Assembly (NCBI GenBank): GCA_900316665.1
Contig: ONDV01000017.1
Coordinates: forward strand, 1 to 64,000
Length of the DNA stretch: 64,000 nucleotides
Source: an uncultured Lachnospiraceae bacterium
GTDB lineage: Bacteria > Bacillota > Clostridia > Lachnospirales > Lachnospiraceae
Reading direction: 5' to 3'
This document shows, one piece after another, positions 35,072 through 44,964 of the stretch (position 1 is its first letter; the number at the start of each line of letters is the position of its first letter). The notes beneath the pieces are model-generated. The model made no database searches. It was not told where the DNA came from and worked only from the letters and a program-made list of their open reading frames with translations. The translations under genes and the position numbers were made by a program.

Positions 35072-35652
35072 GCGAGAATGCCTCCGATCATAGTATTCAC
35101 AAGTTCCTCAAGAGCATCGCTGTATTTGATATGAGCTCTGTAAAGTTCATCGGTAGAGATAAATCTCTCGATAGCGGATTCAAAAGTCAGTTTGAAGACC
35201 GTGTGATTCACATCCCTGAAAATGCCTTCCTTGATACCCTCATCCAATACAGTGAATGTCGATTCCCATCCGCTTTCAAGACGCTCTGCAATGTGCTCTG
35301 CGACTCTCGGATATTTGTCTTTCAGAAATGCAACGCCGGTAAGATCCACATCCTTGTATTTAACGGGAAGGACGCCAAGCATATTCGTGAATTTTTCCTT
35401 GATCGAAAGTGAATCGTCACATACGATCTCTCTCTCGCATTTCTTGACTGAATCAAAGAAATAATCCACAAGATTATAAAGAAGGCTTTCCTTATCCCTG
35501 AAAGCGACATAGATAGTCTTCTTCGACATTCCAAGCTCCTTGGAAAGATCATTCATTGTAAAAGTAGATCCCTTATCCCGGAAAACCTTGATGGTTCCCT
35601 CAAGGATACGCTCCCTGTTCATCTCGTCACGACCCGATAAAAATCCGCTCAT
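35068..35652 (-). CDS. TetR/AcrR family regulator of the galactoside operon
   Basis: A 194-residue TetR regulator: N-terminal helix-turn-helix ILEGTIKVFRDKGSTFTMND, LSKELGMSKKTIYVAFRDKE, and a helical ligand domain. The ATG at 35652 is chosen because AGGAG lies 6 nt upstream. It is first gene of the lacZ operon with a palindrome 42 nt upstream (35694-35712), so autoregulation and control of the operon are likely. Ligand unknown. Confidence 0.92.
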   Translation of the reverse strand: MSGFLSGRDEMNRERILEGTIKVFRDKGSTFTMNDLSKELGMSKKTIYVAFRDKESLLYNLVDYFFDSVKKCEREIVCDDSLSIKEKFTNMLGVLPVKYKDVDLTGVAFLKDKYPRVAEHIAERLESGWESTFTVLDEGIKEGIFRDVNHTVFKLTFESAIERFISTDELYRAHIKYSDALEELVNTMIGGILA

Positions 35653-35693
35653 AAAATTCTCCTGTCTTAATCGATAAACCGCAAAAGATACCA

Positions 35694-35712
35694 AAATGAG
35701 TCTTTCTCATTT
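35694..35712. promoter_or_regulatory. Palindrome, candidate operator of the TetR regulator
   Basis: AAATGAG-TCTTT-CTCATTT is a perfect 7-5-7 inverted repeat. It stands between the promoter at 35745-35772 and the TetR start codon, where a bound repressor would block transcription. Binding is inferred. Confidence 0.6.
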
Positions 35713-35744
35713 AAGAAACTTTTGTCGCCTCTATAGTTTCCTAT

Positions 35745-35772
35745 ATCATAACATATTAACAGAAAATTACAA
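35745..35772 (-). promoter_or_regulatory. Promoter of the tetR-lacZ operon
   Basis: Minus strand TTGTAA (35767-35772) and TATGAT (35745-35750), 16 nt apart, in an AT-rich gap downstream of galT. The predicted start lies about 25 nt upstream of the palindrome. Confidence 0.5.
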
Positions 35773-35821
35773 TGGTTTTATAATAAATTTCGGGAAAATT
35801 TCGCAGAAAAGACCTTTCTCA

Positions 35822-37333
35822 TTATAAGGAATCGATAAACCTGAAAAAAGCTGCTTCTCCTTCGTCAGTTTTCTTGAAAACTCCGGCATCTTCGAGGACA
35901 TGGCAGAACACCATACCGGTCTCATATCTTATTATCTCCCGTACATTCTCCGATGTGATATCATATCTTCCCATGATATCCTCTGCCCAGTCGGCATGAG
36001 AATTTACTGACTCGTCTTTTCTGATTCCGTCAATATCATTGTTAACCATATAGGATTCTACCAATGCCAGCTCTCTCTGAAGTCTCGACGGCAGTACGGC
36101 AAGACCCATGACCTCAATAAGCCCTATATTTTCTTTTTTTATGTGATGGTATTCGGCTCTTGGATGGAAAAGACCGAGCGGACGATCCTTTGTCGTAAGG
36201 TTGTTCCTTAGAGCAAGATCCATCTCATACTCATCCCCCCGCTTCCTCGCAATCGGGGTAATGGTATTATGAGGCTCGCCGTCTGTCTCGGCAAAAATAT
36301 TGACCGACTCATCAGTATATCCTCTCCAGACGCTTAAGATATGATAAGCAAGCTCAGCTACCCGCTCGATCTCGGCGCCGCGGAGCCTGATTACAGAAAC
36401 GGGCCAGTGAAGAAGGCATGCCTTTACGTCATCATAACCCTTTACGGTAAAGCCCCTCTCTTCTTTGGCTCTTTCCATTGCAAATTCGTACCTTCCACCC
36501 TGGAAATGATCATGAGTGAGAATAGAACCGCCGACAATCGGAAGATCTGCGTTCGAGCCGAGAAAATAAGATGGAAACTGCCTTACGAAATCAAATAATT
36601 TAAGAAAGGTATCCTTATCAACTTTCATGGGCACATGCTTTGAATTCAGTACTATGCAGTGCTCATTGAAATATGAGTAAGGGCTGTATTGAAAACCGTA
36701 CTCTTCTCCTCTTAAACTTACCGGAATGATCCTCAGAGTCTGTCTGGCCGGATGATCAAGTCTTCCTGCATATCCCTCGTTCTCAATGCAGAGCTGACAT
36801 CTGGGATAAGACGAATTTCCCTGTTTCAAAGCAGCTGCTATAACTTTTGGATCTTTTTCCGGCTTTGAAAGATTTATTGTAATATCGATATCTCCATACT
36901 CTGTTGGAGTCTTCCATTTTATGTCTTTTGCTACTCTTGCGGTCCTTATATAATTGGAATTTTTGGAAAGAGAATAGAAAAAGTCCGTGGCTTTCTCAGG
37001 AGAGACCCTGTACTCCTCCATAAACCGTCTTCTCACCTCAGCCGGTCTCATCATCACACAGTTCATGATCCTTGTATCAAAAAGATCACGGCTTACCTTA
37101 TTATCATCAATAAGACCAAGTGATACAGCTATATCGTCAAGAGAATCAAGAACCGTCTCAAGATCCCTCTCATCATCAGTCTCAGGCTCCTTATATTCAT
37201 TCTCATGAAATAAATCTATCAAAAGATTTATTGAGTATATTCTCTCACAATCCTCGATAAGACCTCGTTTGACTGCATACTTGACCAGACTGTCTATATC
37301 TGAATACAATGTGTCCCTTATTTCTTGCGTCAT
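35822..37333 (-). CDS. galT: UDP-glucose-hexose-1-phosphate uridylyltransferase, class II
   Basis: GalT of the Leloir pathway exchanges galactose 1-phosphate for the glucose 1-phosphate of UDP-glucose. The 503-residue protein is the Firmicute type II form (TIGR01239). It has NEGYAGRLDHPARQ, GGSILTHDHFQGG with the catalytic His pair, and HNTITPIARK. Next to the galactoside operon it links beta- and alpha-galactosidase products to central metabolism. It follows rsuA by 1 nt. Confidence 0.95.
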   Translation of the reverse strand: MTQEIRDTLYSDIDSLVKYAVKRGLIEDCERIYSINLLIDLFHENEYKEPETDDERDLETVLDSLDDIAVSLGLIDDNKVSRDLFDTRIMNCVMMRPAEVRRRFMEEYRVSPEKATDFFYSLSKNSNYIRTARVAKDIKWKTPTEYGDIDITINLSKPEKDPKVIAAALKQGNSSYPRCQLCIENEGYAGRLDHPARQTLRIIPVSLRGEEYGFQYSPYSYFNEHCIVLNSKHVPMKVDKDTFLKLFDFVRQFPSYFLGSNADLPIVGGSILTHDHFQGGRYEFAMERAKEERGFTVKGYDDVKACLLHWPVSVIRLRGAEIERVAELAYHILSVWRGYTDESVNIFAETDGEPHNTITPIARKRGDEYEMDLALRNNLTTKDRPLGLFHPRAEYHHIKKENIGLIEVMGLAVLPSRLQRELALVESYMVNNDIDGIRKDESVNSHADWAEDIMGRYDITSENVREIIRYETGMVFCHVLEDAGVFKKTDEGEAAFFRFIDSL

Positions 37334-37334
37334 T

Positions 37335-38057
37335 TCATACCTCCTTAAGCGATGTCACTTCATCAGCTGTCAGTCTTCTGTATTCTCCCGGCTTAAGGTC
37401 AGGATCCAGTTCAAGCGCTCCCATGGAAATTCTTTTAAGAGACAGGACCTTCATATCAAAAGCCCCGAACATCCTCTTGATCTGATGAAAGCGCCCCTCA
37501 TGGATAGTAACACTCACCTCTGTAAACTGATCCTCATGCGATAATATCCTGAGTTTCGACGGAAGTGTAGTGAATTCATCATCTATCTTAAAACCGGTTG
37601 CAAAGTCATACGCCATATTCTCATCCACAAACCCCTGTATCAAAGCCAGATAAGTCTTGTCCACATGATGTGAGGGCGACAGAAGATTATGGGAAAGAGG
37701 CCCGTCATTTGTAATCAGAAGCAGCCCCTCGGTATCAATATCAAGCCTTCCGGCCGGAAAAAGATCCTTTCTCCTGTCTCCATCCGACAGAAGATCCAGA
37801 CAAGTCCTGTGCAGATCATCTCGTGTGGCGGATACGACGCCCTTCGGCTTATTAAGCATAAAATAAAGATACTTATTGTACTTTATCTCACAGTTTTTAA
37901 AGCTGACTGCATCAGCCTCAGTATTTATCTTAACTGACGGATCATATACGGGAAAATCATTGACAGTCACATCTCCGCTTCTGATATATTTCTTTATATC
38001 AGATCTGGAATAAGACGTCATATCAGACAAAAACCTGTCAAGTCTAATACTGCTCAT
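37335..38057 (-). CDS. rsuA: 16S rRNA pseudouridine synthase (RsuA/RluB type)
   Basis: A 240-residue pseudouridine synthase with an N-terminal S4 domain (RLDRFLSDMTSYSRSDIKKYI) and the catalytic motif AGRLDIDTEGLLLIT with its Asp. It most likely modifies position 516 of 16S rRNA. The ATG overlaps the stop of the GGDEF-EAL gene by 4 nt and galT starts 1 nt after its stop. Confidence 0.92.
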   Translation of the reverse strand: MSSIRLDRFLSDMTSYSRSDIKKYIRSGDVTVNDFPVYDPSVKINTEADAVSFKNCEIKYNKYLYFMLNKPKGVVSATRDDLHRTCLDLLSDGDRRKDLFPAGRLDIDTEGLLLITNDGPLSHNLLSPSHHVDKTYLALIQGFVDENMAYDFATGFKIDDEFTTLPSKLRILSHEDQFTEVSVTIHEGRFHQIKRMFGAFDMKVLSLKRISMGALELDPDLKPGEYRRLTADEVTSLKEV

Positions 38058-41000
38058 CCGTTCACAGCTTTCTCAAATGCAACAGATGTCATCTTCATAA
38101 TATTATTTGTCTCGGAATACAGGGCATACCCCTGCGAGACATATATAGTACAGGGGATCCCATCTATATCTATTATTTTAGATGCTGACTTTTCAATTCC
38201 GTCATGGATGAATTTGATATCATCCTCAGATTTTATCTGAGCGCATATAATAAACTGATCTCCGGCATAGCGTCCGATCAGGCTCTCCCTTCCCACCGTT
38301 TCCTTCAGCCGCTGGGCAAAGAGTCTCAAGACCATGTCTCCTACTTCAGTTCCGTAATTTTCATTGAATTTCCTGAAATCGCGTATATCTACATAGAAAA
38401 GAGCGAAGTCAATACCATTCACGTTATATGCGTCCACTAAATCTATAATATCATGTTTCAGACCGTTCCTGTTAAGAAGACCTGTAAGCCTGTCATGATA
38501 TTTCTGTTCGGAAAGAAGAGCCTTTTCCTCCTCATCCTCAGTCACATCAACGAAATATCCCAACAGACCTATTATCCTTCCATCCCTGTATACAGGTCTT
38601 TTTGTAGCAGCTATATCCCTGTTAGACCCATTAGCAATGCACTTCCCCAGAATCATTCTGGTACTGCGTCCGTATTTTAAAACAGCTTCCTCGTCCTTCT
38701 TAAACGGCTCCGGATCTATATGCCACCTCATATCCTCATCGTTTTTCCCTAAAATGTCATTCTGTGACAGAAGACCATAATAATCCAGAAAAACTCTATT
38801 GGCACCAAGAAACTTTCTGTCGGCATCCTTCCAGAATATACCGAACCGCCTGTCTGACATAAAGGTATCCCACAGCTCGGACTTGGTGATTCCTTTGGTG
38901 AGATCCGTAAACGTATCATTATTTTCATCCGCCTTGCACATAAATCTATCAATAAGATAAGCTTCCCGCTCACCCAGGAATCTGAAGCATACTGCATAAG
39001 ATTTAACAGTAAGGTCAGTCCTGAAACTTAAGAATTCAGCCCAGGAAAAACCTCCCTCATTATTCAAAGCTCTGTAATAATGCAAGGAATATCCGTTTTT
39101 TGAATTTGAGATATCATTAATAAAGCGGTCTTTGGCGAAATCCCTCATAAATGAAGTCCTGTCATCGGGGTGAATATATCTCTCGGAGAATATATATGCC
39201 GCATCTTTAAGGGGAAGTCTGCCGTCCGAAATTACATTTGAAGAATCCTTCTCATACATCTTCTCATAAAAGCCATGCTCGTAGTCAATGAGAAAAATAA
39301 AATCAAATATTGAGTGCAGGCTTGTGCTTATATGACCGAGATTCTTCAGCTTCCTGTACTCCCTGCTGCCGGACAGGTTCTCAAAATACAGAAGAAAAGC
39401 ATATCTCCCGGAGGCGGAAGCAATTTTTCTTACATTGATGAGACCTATCTTTCCTTTAGATCTGAAATCGATCCTGAAAGTGTCATTCTCGCATCCAAGC
39501 TCTGAAATCTCGCTTATTTTTCTGTAAAAATTCTTGCTGAAGGGTGTAACCTTGCTGCTCAGATAATCAGCAAAATCATTTTCGTCAGCTATACCAAACT
39601 GACCTATCTCTTCCTGAAAAACAGAGTTAGAGAAAATAGTATGATATTTATTGTCATAATATTCTATGATCGCAACCGGCACCATATTCTTCCTGCCGAC
39701 ATTCTGCCTTGCTGCCGGATCCAGAAAATCATTTCTGTTAATGGAATTAATTGGAATAAGCCCGATTTTTTTATAATAATTAGTAAACACCGAAGGCTCA
39801 ATGCCCCATTTCTTTTTGAAATCGAGCATGGTCACGTCGTTGACCGGAACAGGTCTGCTGTAATAAAATCCCTGCAGCTTCTCACAGCCTATCTCTCTTA
39901 AAAATCTGACGTGTTCCTCAGTCTCCACGCCTTCAGCCAGGACATGAACGCCAAGGCTCTTTGCCATGCTGACGACAGATCTTATTATTTCCTTTGAGCG
40001 GTCATTGAATTCCGAGAGGAATTTCATATCGATCTTGATAAGATCGAAGTCATAGTCCTTCAAGACATTCAGAGAAGAATACCCGGAACCGAAATCATCC
40101 ATCCATACTTCAAATCCGCCGCTGTGAGCTCTGTCTATGATATTGGATATGTAGTCCTCATTTGTTCCAAGTGTACTCTCTGTAATTTCTATATGAAGAA
40201 GACTTGTCTGGATCCTATATTTTCTGACTGTCTTTTCAATTATTCCTATGGCGTCGCATAGCTCAAAATCAAGCCTGGAGAGATTGAATGAAACAGGAAC
40301 GGTTGGTATGCCATTATCCTCCCAGTTCTTCAGATCCCTGCATACCCTGTCAAGCACGCACATATCGAGTTTGTGAATGAGATGCTTCTCTTCAAGAGTA
40401 GGAATAAACACGCCGGGCGAGAGAAATCCGTAATTAGGATCATCCCATCTGGCAAGCGCCTCCATTCCGACGAGATTTCCTGTAATGGAGCTGATGACCG
40501 GCTGATAATAGACGCGTATATATTCATTTTGAATAGCAATGTCTATGTTTTCAGATATGTATCTCTGACGTCGTATGATGAGATCAAGTTCGTCATCATA
40601 ATATCTCACCTTGTCATTTTCGCCCCTGATGGAGTCAGCGGCGATCTTGGCACGGTCGCAGGCTATTACCGAGTCAAAAGAAGGATCTGTAATGACACAG
40701 ACACCGCTCCTGAAATGCATCATATTCAGAGTACTGTCATCGTCCATAAGCTGTCTCAGTTTGGAAACACAATAAGAAACCTCATCTGCATAGAGGATGA
40801 TAGCAAAATGATCCGAACCGAATCTGGATATAAATCTGTTATGAAACGACTCTTTCATAAGATCTGCAAACCGTATGAGAGTCTTGTCCCCTTCCTCAAA
40901 ACCTCTTCTCTCGTTCAATCCTTTGAAATCCACCAGATCCAAAAAGACGACGGCTATCTGTCTGTTTTCAAGATCCAGATTGTGCTGCAGATCGGAAGCT

Positions 41001-41065
41001 TTCTCTCTGAAAGCCCGAATTGAAAGAAGACCTGTAAGAGAATCAATCTCATCAAACTTCGGCAT
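38054..41065 (-). CDS. GGDEF-EAL-PAS-GGDEF cyclic-di-GMP phosphodiesterase
   Basis: A 1003-residue protein with four signalling domains: a first GGDEF domain whose site reads FGSDHF (8-165), an EAL domain (175-420) with MEALARW, FNLSRLDFE, EITEST, DDFGSGYSSL, LIKIDMKFL and EGVETEEHV all present, a region with PAS-like folds and a final PAS (745-850), and a second GGDEF domain with YAGDQF. Both GGDEF sites are altered, so phosphodiesterase activity is more likely than synthesis. The ATG at 41065 has GGAGG upstream. It overlaps rsuA by 4 nt. Confidence 0.88.
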   Translation of the reverse strand: MPKFDEIDSLTGLLSIRAFREKASDLQHNLDLENRQIAVVFLDLVDFKGLNERRGFEEGDKTLIRFADLMKESFHNRFISRFGSDHFAIILYADEVSYCVSKLRQLMDDDSTLNMMHFRSGVCVITDPSFDSVIACDRAKIAADSIRGENDKVRYYDDELDLIIRRQRYISENIDIAIQNEYIRVYYQPVISSITGNLVGMEALARWDDPNYGFLSPGVFIPTLEEKHLIHKLDMCVLDRVCRDLKNWEDNGIPTVPVSFNLSRLDFELCDAIGIIEKTVRKYRIQTSLLHIEITESTLGTNEDYISNIIDRAHSGGFEVWMDDFGSGYSSLNVLKDYDFDLIKIDMKFLSEFNDRSKEIIRSVVSMAKSLGVHVLAEGVETEEHVRFLREIGCEKLQGFYYSRPVPVNDVTMLDFKKKWGIEPSVFTNYYKKIGLIPINSINRNDFLDPAARQNVGRKNMVPVAIIEYYDNKYHTIFSNSVFQEEIGQFGIADENDFADYLSSKVTPFSKNFYRKISEISELGCENDTFRIDFRSKGKIGLINVRKIASASGRYAFLLYFENLSGSREYRKLKNLGHISTSLHSIFDFIFLIDYEHGFYEKMYEKDSSNVISDGRLPLKDAAYIFSERYIHPDDRTSFMRDFAKDRFINDISNSKNGYSLHYYRALNNEGGFSWAEFLSFRTDLTVKSYAVCFRFLGEREAYLIDRFMCKADENNDTFTDLTKGITKSELWDTFMSDRRFGIFWKDADRKFLGANRVFLDYYGLLSQNDILGKNDEDMRWHIDPEPFKKDEEAVLKYGRSTRMILGKCIANGSNRDIAATKRPVYRDGRIIGLLGYFVDVTEDEEEKALLSEQKYHDRLTGLLNRNGLKHDIIDLVDAYNVNGIDFALFYVDIRDFRKFNENYGTEVGDMVLRLFAQRLKETVGRESLIGRYAGDQFIICAQIKSEDDIKFIHDGIEKSASKIIDIDGIPCTIYVSQGYALYSETNNIMKMTSVAFEKAVNG

Positions 41066-41091
41066 ACATACCTCCATTATTAAAAGATTTC

Positions 41092-42459
41092 TTATTTCCC
41101 GGCTATAATGTCCGCCACATAAACACCGGCGGCGGACGCATGAGACAGGGAATGTGTCACTCCTGAACCGTCTCCGATCATGTAAAGTCCCTTATGACAG
41201 GTCTCAAGTTCATTCGTGAGTTCCACCTGCATATTGTAGAATTTTACTTCCACTCCATAGAGAAGAGTGTCATCACTTGCGGTACCGGGGGCAATCCGGT
41301 CGAGAGCATATATCATCTCAATTATACCGTCAAGGATCCTCTTTGGAAGAACTAAAGATAAATCGCCCGGAGTAGCATTAAGGGTAGGTCTGACCGTGCA
41401 CTCGGCAATTCTCTTTTCAGTACTTCTCCTGCCCCTCTCCAGATCTCCGAAGCGCTGCAGTATCACCCCGCCTCCAAGCATATTTGAAAGCCTGGCAATT
41501 GACTCGCCGTAACCATTGGAGTCATGGAAGGGCTCCGAGAAATGCTTGGATACCAGAAGAGCGAAATTAGTATTATCTGTTTTCCTTTTTGCATCCTCGA
41601 AAGAATGTCCGTTTACCGTTATTATCCCGTTAGTATTCTCATTTACTACTATGCCGTTCGGGTTCATGCAGAAGGTTCTGACCTTGTCTTCAAACTTCTT
41701 CGTTCTGTAAACGATCTTTCCTTCATACAGCTTTGAAGTGATATGAGAAAAAATCTCAGCCGGCAGCTCGGTCCGTACTCCTATGTCCACTCTGTTGGAG
41801 CTGGTCTTTATATCGAGATCCCTGCATACCTGCTCCATCCACTTGGATCCGCTTCGGCCTACCGATACTATGCATGTATCTCCCTCAGAGCTTCCGCCCT
41901 TATAAGATATTTTGTATCTTCCACCAAGATCCTCGATCTTTTCGACCCTGGTATGGAAATGAAAATCAATATGATCCTTCATCTCATCATAGAGATTCTT
42001 AAGGACGTAATAATTTTTGTCCGTACCAAGATGGCGCACGGAGGCTTCAAGAAGTGTCAGCCCGTTCTGCATACAGATCTTCTTGAATTCCGAACCGGCG
42101 GTCGTATACATTTTCGTACCCTCGCCGCCGTGAGTCATGTTTATGGAATCAACATATTTCATAAGGCTTATAGCCTTAACTCTACCTATATATTCCCAGA
42201 GAGAACCGCCGAAATCATTGGTAATATTATATTTGCCGTCTGAAAAAGCTCCAGCGCCGCCGAATCCGTTCATTATTGAACAAGTCTTACAGTGGATGCA
42301 GGACTTTATTTTGTCTCCGTCTATGGGACAGTGTCTCTCTTCCAGAGTCCCGCCTTCCTCAAAAACTCCGATCAAAAGCTCCGGAGCCTTCTTCATCAGC
42401 TCGTATGCGGCATAAAGTCCTCCCGGACCCGCGCCGATAATTATTACATCGTACTTCAT
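41092..42459 (-). CDS. FAD-dependent oxidoreductase of the COG2509 type
   Basis: A 455-residue flavoprotein with the N-terminal dinucleotide motif IIGAGPGGLYAAYEL and the conserved C-terminal MIGDGSGVTHSLSHA motif. A central Cys pair region (CIHCKTCSIMNGFGGAG) is typical of the uncharacterised dehydrogenase group COG2509. Substrate unknown. It lies 26 nt upstream of the GGDEF-EAL gene start. Confidence 0.88.
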   Translation of the reverse strand: MKYDVIIIGAGPGGLYAAYELMKKAPELLIGVFEEGGTLEERHCPIDGDKIKSCIHCKTCSIMNGFGGAGAFSDGKYNITNDFGGSLWEYIGRVKAISLMKYVDSINMTHGGEGTKMYTTAGSEFKKICMQNGLTLLEASVRHLGTDKNYYVLKNLYDEMKDHIDFHFHTRVEKIEDLGGRYKISYKGGSSEGDTCIVSVGRSGSKWMEQVCRDLDIKTSSNRVDIGVRTELPAEIFSHITSKLYEGKIVYRTKKFEDKVRTFCMNPNGIVVNENTNGIITVNGHSFEDAKRKTDNTNFALLVSKHFSEPFHDSNGYGESIARLSNMLGGGVILQRFGDLERGRRSTEKRIAECTVRPTLNATPGDLSLVLPKRILDGIIEMIYALDRIAPGTASDDTLLYGVEVKFYNMQVELTNELETCHKGLYMIGDGSGVTHSLSHASAAGVYVADIIAGK

Positions 42460-42547
42460 TTGTCCTCACAAAAAATAATAATCAAAAATCCAAACAGCGC
42501 AGAATAAACTGCCTGGTATATTCATTCGACATTATTATCATTATAAC

Positions 42548-42570
42548 AAAAAACAGACATGATATGCTGT
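42548..42570 (-). terminator. Intrinsic terminator of lon
   Basis: On the minus strand ACAG...CTGT with a short inner helix (one bulged U) is followed by six U, 14 nt after the lon stop codon. The stem is short, so efficiency is uncertain. TATAAT lies just after it and may serve the next gene. Confidence 0.6.
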
Positions 42571-42584
42571 ATTTTTTATTTAAT

Positions 42585-44900
42585 TTACCTGATTCCGACG
42601 GCTTTCAGTACATCCGATACAGTCTTTACCGGGATAATTTCCAGTGAATTCCTTGCCTCGTCAGGAACATCCGAAAGATCCCTTTCATTATCTGCAGGAA
42701 TGTAGACAGTCTTTACTCCGGCTCTTACCGCAGCCATCAGCTTCTCAGGAAGACCTCCGATGGGAAGAACTGCCCCTCTCAACGATACCTCACCTGTCAT
42801 GGCAGTCTTCGTATCTACAGGATGTCCGCTGACCAGAGAAGAAAGAGCCGTTGTCATTGTAATGCCGGCAGACGGACCGTCCTTTGGAACAGCGCCCTCC
42901 GGAACATGAATATGAATATCATGTTTTTTAAACCAGTCAGCTTTTGCGGGATACATGGAGCGGACAAGCGATACCGCGATCTCAACGCTTTCCTTCATTA
43001 CATCGCCAAGCTGTCCTGTGATCTGTACCTGCCCGGTTCCCTTCACAGCCATAGTCTCTATGAAAAGGATCTCACCGCCTGCCTCTGTCCAGGCCAGACC
43101 TGTCACGATTCCGGGCTTTGCGGAACGAAGAGTCCTGTCATGGATAAGGGGCTGCATGTCAAGATATTCATGGAGATCGGCCTCATGAACGGATACTATA
43201 GCCTTCCTTCTGCCGCGGCGCCTGTCATCCTTTTTATCAGGATTATTTTCCCTTTCCTCATTGATCTTTACGGCAGCAGTGCGGCAGAGAGTGTCGAGTC
43301 TTTTCTTCAAGCCACGCACACCGGCTTCGGCAGTGTATTCTGAAATAATCGTCTTCATGACGCTGTCGCCTATGGAGATATCGCTCTTTCCTATTCCCAT
43401 GGACTCCATAGCCTTGGGAAGGAGATGCTTTTTCGCGATCTCAAGCTTCTCATCCGAAGTATATCCCTGAAATCTGATCACTTCCATTCTGTTAAGAAGC
43501 GGGGCGGGAATATTCTCCTCGGAATTTGCCGTACATACGAAAAATACGTCGGAAAGATCATAAGGAACGTTCATATAGTGATCTGTAAAAGTTGAATTCT
43601 GTTCGGGGTCAAGCACCTCAAGGAGGGCTGATGCCGGGTCTCCGTTATAGGAAGACGACAGCTTGTCCACTTCGTCCAGAACCACAACAGGATTGGATGA
43701 GCCTGATTTTGCTATTCCATCCATAATGCGTCCCGGCATGGCTCCTATATAAGTTCTCCTGTGTCCTCTTATATCCGCCTCGTCTCTGACGCCTCCGAGG
43801 GAGACTCTTACATATTTCCGGTGAAGAGCCTCTGCAATAGAGATTCCGATCGAGGTTTTCCCTGTTCCGGGAGGTCCGACAAAGAGAAGAATAGAGCCTG
43901 ACTGCTGCTGTCTCAAATTCATAACGGCTATCTGCTGTATGATACGCTTCTTTACTTTTTTCAAACCGAAATGATCTCTGTCAAGGATCTTTTCAGCCTT
44001 CTTAAGATCTATCTTTCTGAATGGCTGCTTCTTCCATGAAAGAGTAGTCATGAAGTCAAGATAGTCAAAGAGCATGCCGTAATCATTGCCGTTCTCGCCT
44101 TCCTGCTTGAGCCTTGACAGGATCTTTTTGCATTCGCTCATGGCAGTCTCGTTCATGCCGGACTTGTCGATTTTCATCTCCATCTTGCGAAGGTCGGAGA
44201 CATTCTCCGGATGCATCTCATCAAGTTCTTTCTGCAGATAATCGATCTGCTTCTTTATAGCCTGCTCCCTGTAGACTTTTCTGTAATCTTCCTGCTGCTC
44301 GGACTCAGCATCCGTTGTAATGCGTGCTATCTCTACAAACTCATAGAGCATCTTCTCCAGAAGCCCGGCGCGCTCTTTTTTGCTCGGCGTGGAAAGAGCC
44401 GCATATCTGTCTTCGGGTGACGCATTCATCCATGGCGACATGGCGGCAGCTATCTGCTCCACTGAATCAAAGCCCCGGATAAAGACGGTCATCGAAGGTC
44501 CCCACTGGAACTTCGATATATATTCGACTATTGCCTCTTTCAGATGGTTCAGATGATCCTCTTTCTCCTTTGGATCATAATCATCGATGTCATTAAGCTT
44601 TGTAATGGAGATATTAAATGACTTGTCAGCATTCACTATCACATCATCAATAGACACACGGCTGATGGTAGATATTTCCGTATATCCCTCGTCATGTATC
44701 TCTGTCACCTTGCCTGTGACACCGATGGGGTAAAAATCCTCATCCGTCAGCTCTTCTCTCGGCTTTTCAGTCTTCTCAATAAGGAAGATCACATCTTCGC
44801 CCTTATTCGGGTCCATGCGTCCGAGTTCCCTGATCCTTTCTGTCTGAAAATAAAGGGTCGCTCCCGGAACGACAGTTACGTTATATACAGGTATTATCAT
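42585..44900 (-). CDS. lon: ATP-dependent protease La (Lon)
   Basis: Lon degrades misfolded and regulatory proteins. The 771-residue protein has the N-terminal substrate domain, the Walker A GPPGTGKTS, Walker B VVLDEVDKL, and the catalytic Ser-Lys dyad in PKDGPSAGITM and TGEVSLRGAVLPIGG. AGGAGG lies upstream of the ATG. A CIRCE element in its leader suggests heat-shock control by HrcA. Confidence 0.98.
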   Translation of the reverse strand: MIIPVYNVTVVPGATLYFQTERIRELGRMDPNKGEDVIFLIEKTEKPREELTDEDFYPIGVTGKVTEIHDEGYTEISTISRVSIDDVIVNADKSFNISITKLNDIDDYDPKEKEDHLNHLKEAIVEYISKFQWGPSMTVFIRGFDSVEQIAAAMSPWMNASPEDRYAALSTPSKKERAGLLEKMLYEFVEIARITTDAESEQQEDYRKVYREQAIKKQIDYLQKELDEMHPENVSDLRKMEMKIDKSGMNETAMSECKKILSRLKQEGENGNDYGMLFDYLDFMTTLSWKKQPFRKIDLKKAEKILDRDHFGLKKVKKRIIQQIAVMNLRQQQSGSILLFVGPPGTGKTSIGISIAEALHRKYVRVSLGGVRDEADIRGHRRTYIGAMPGRIMDGIAKSGSSNPVVVLDEVDKLSSSYNGDPASALLEVLDPEQNSTFTDHYMNVPYDLSDVFFVCTANSEENIPAPLLNRMEVIRFQGYTSDEKLEIAKKHLLPKAMESMGIGKSDISIGDSVMKTIISEYTAEAGVRGLKKRLDTLCRTAAVKINEERENNPDKKDDRRRGRRKAIVSVHEADLHEYLDMQPLIHDRTLRSAKPGIVTGLAWTEAGGEILFIETMAVKGTGQVQITGQLGDVMKESVEIAVSLVRSMYPAKADWFKKHDIHIHVPEGAVPKDGPSAGITMTTALSSLVSGHPVDTKTAMTGEVSLRGAVLPIGGLPEKLMAAVRAGVKTVYIPADNERDLSDVPDEARNSLEIIPVKTVSDVLKAVGIR

Positions 44901-44927
44901 ATCTGCCTCCTGAATTTTTTCATTTCG

Positions 44928-44954
44928 TTAGCACTCTATAAGTGTGAGTGCTGA
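44928..44954. promoter_or_regulatory. CIRCE operator (HrcA binding site) upstream of lon
   Basis: TTAGCACTC, nine bases, then GAGTGCTGA: this matches the CIRCE consensus TTAGCACTC-N9-GAGTGCTAA with one mismatch in the second arm. It lies between the promoter and the lon start, in the normal position for HrcA repression. Confidence 0.93.
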
Positions 44955-44964
44955 TATTATATAA

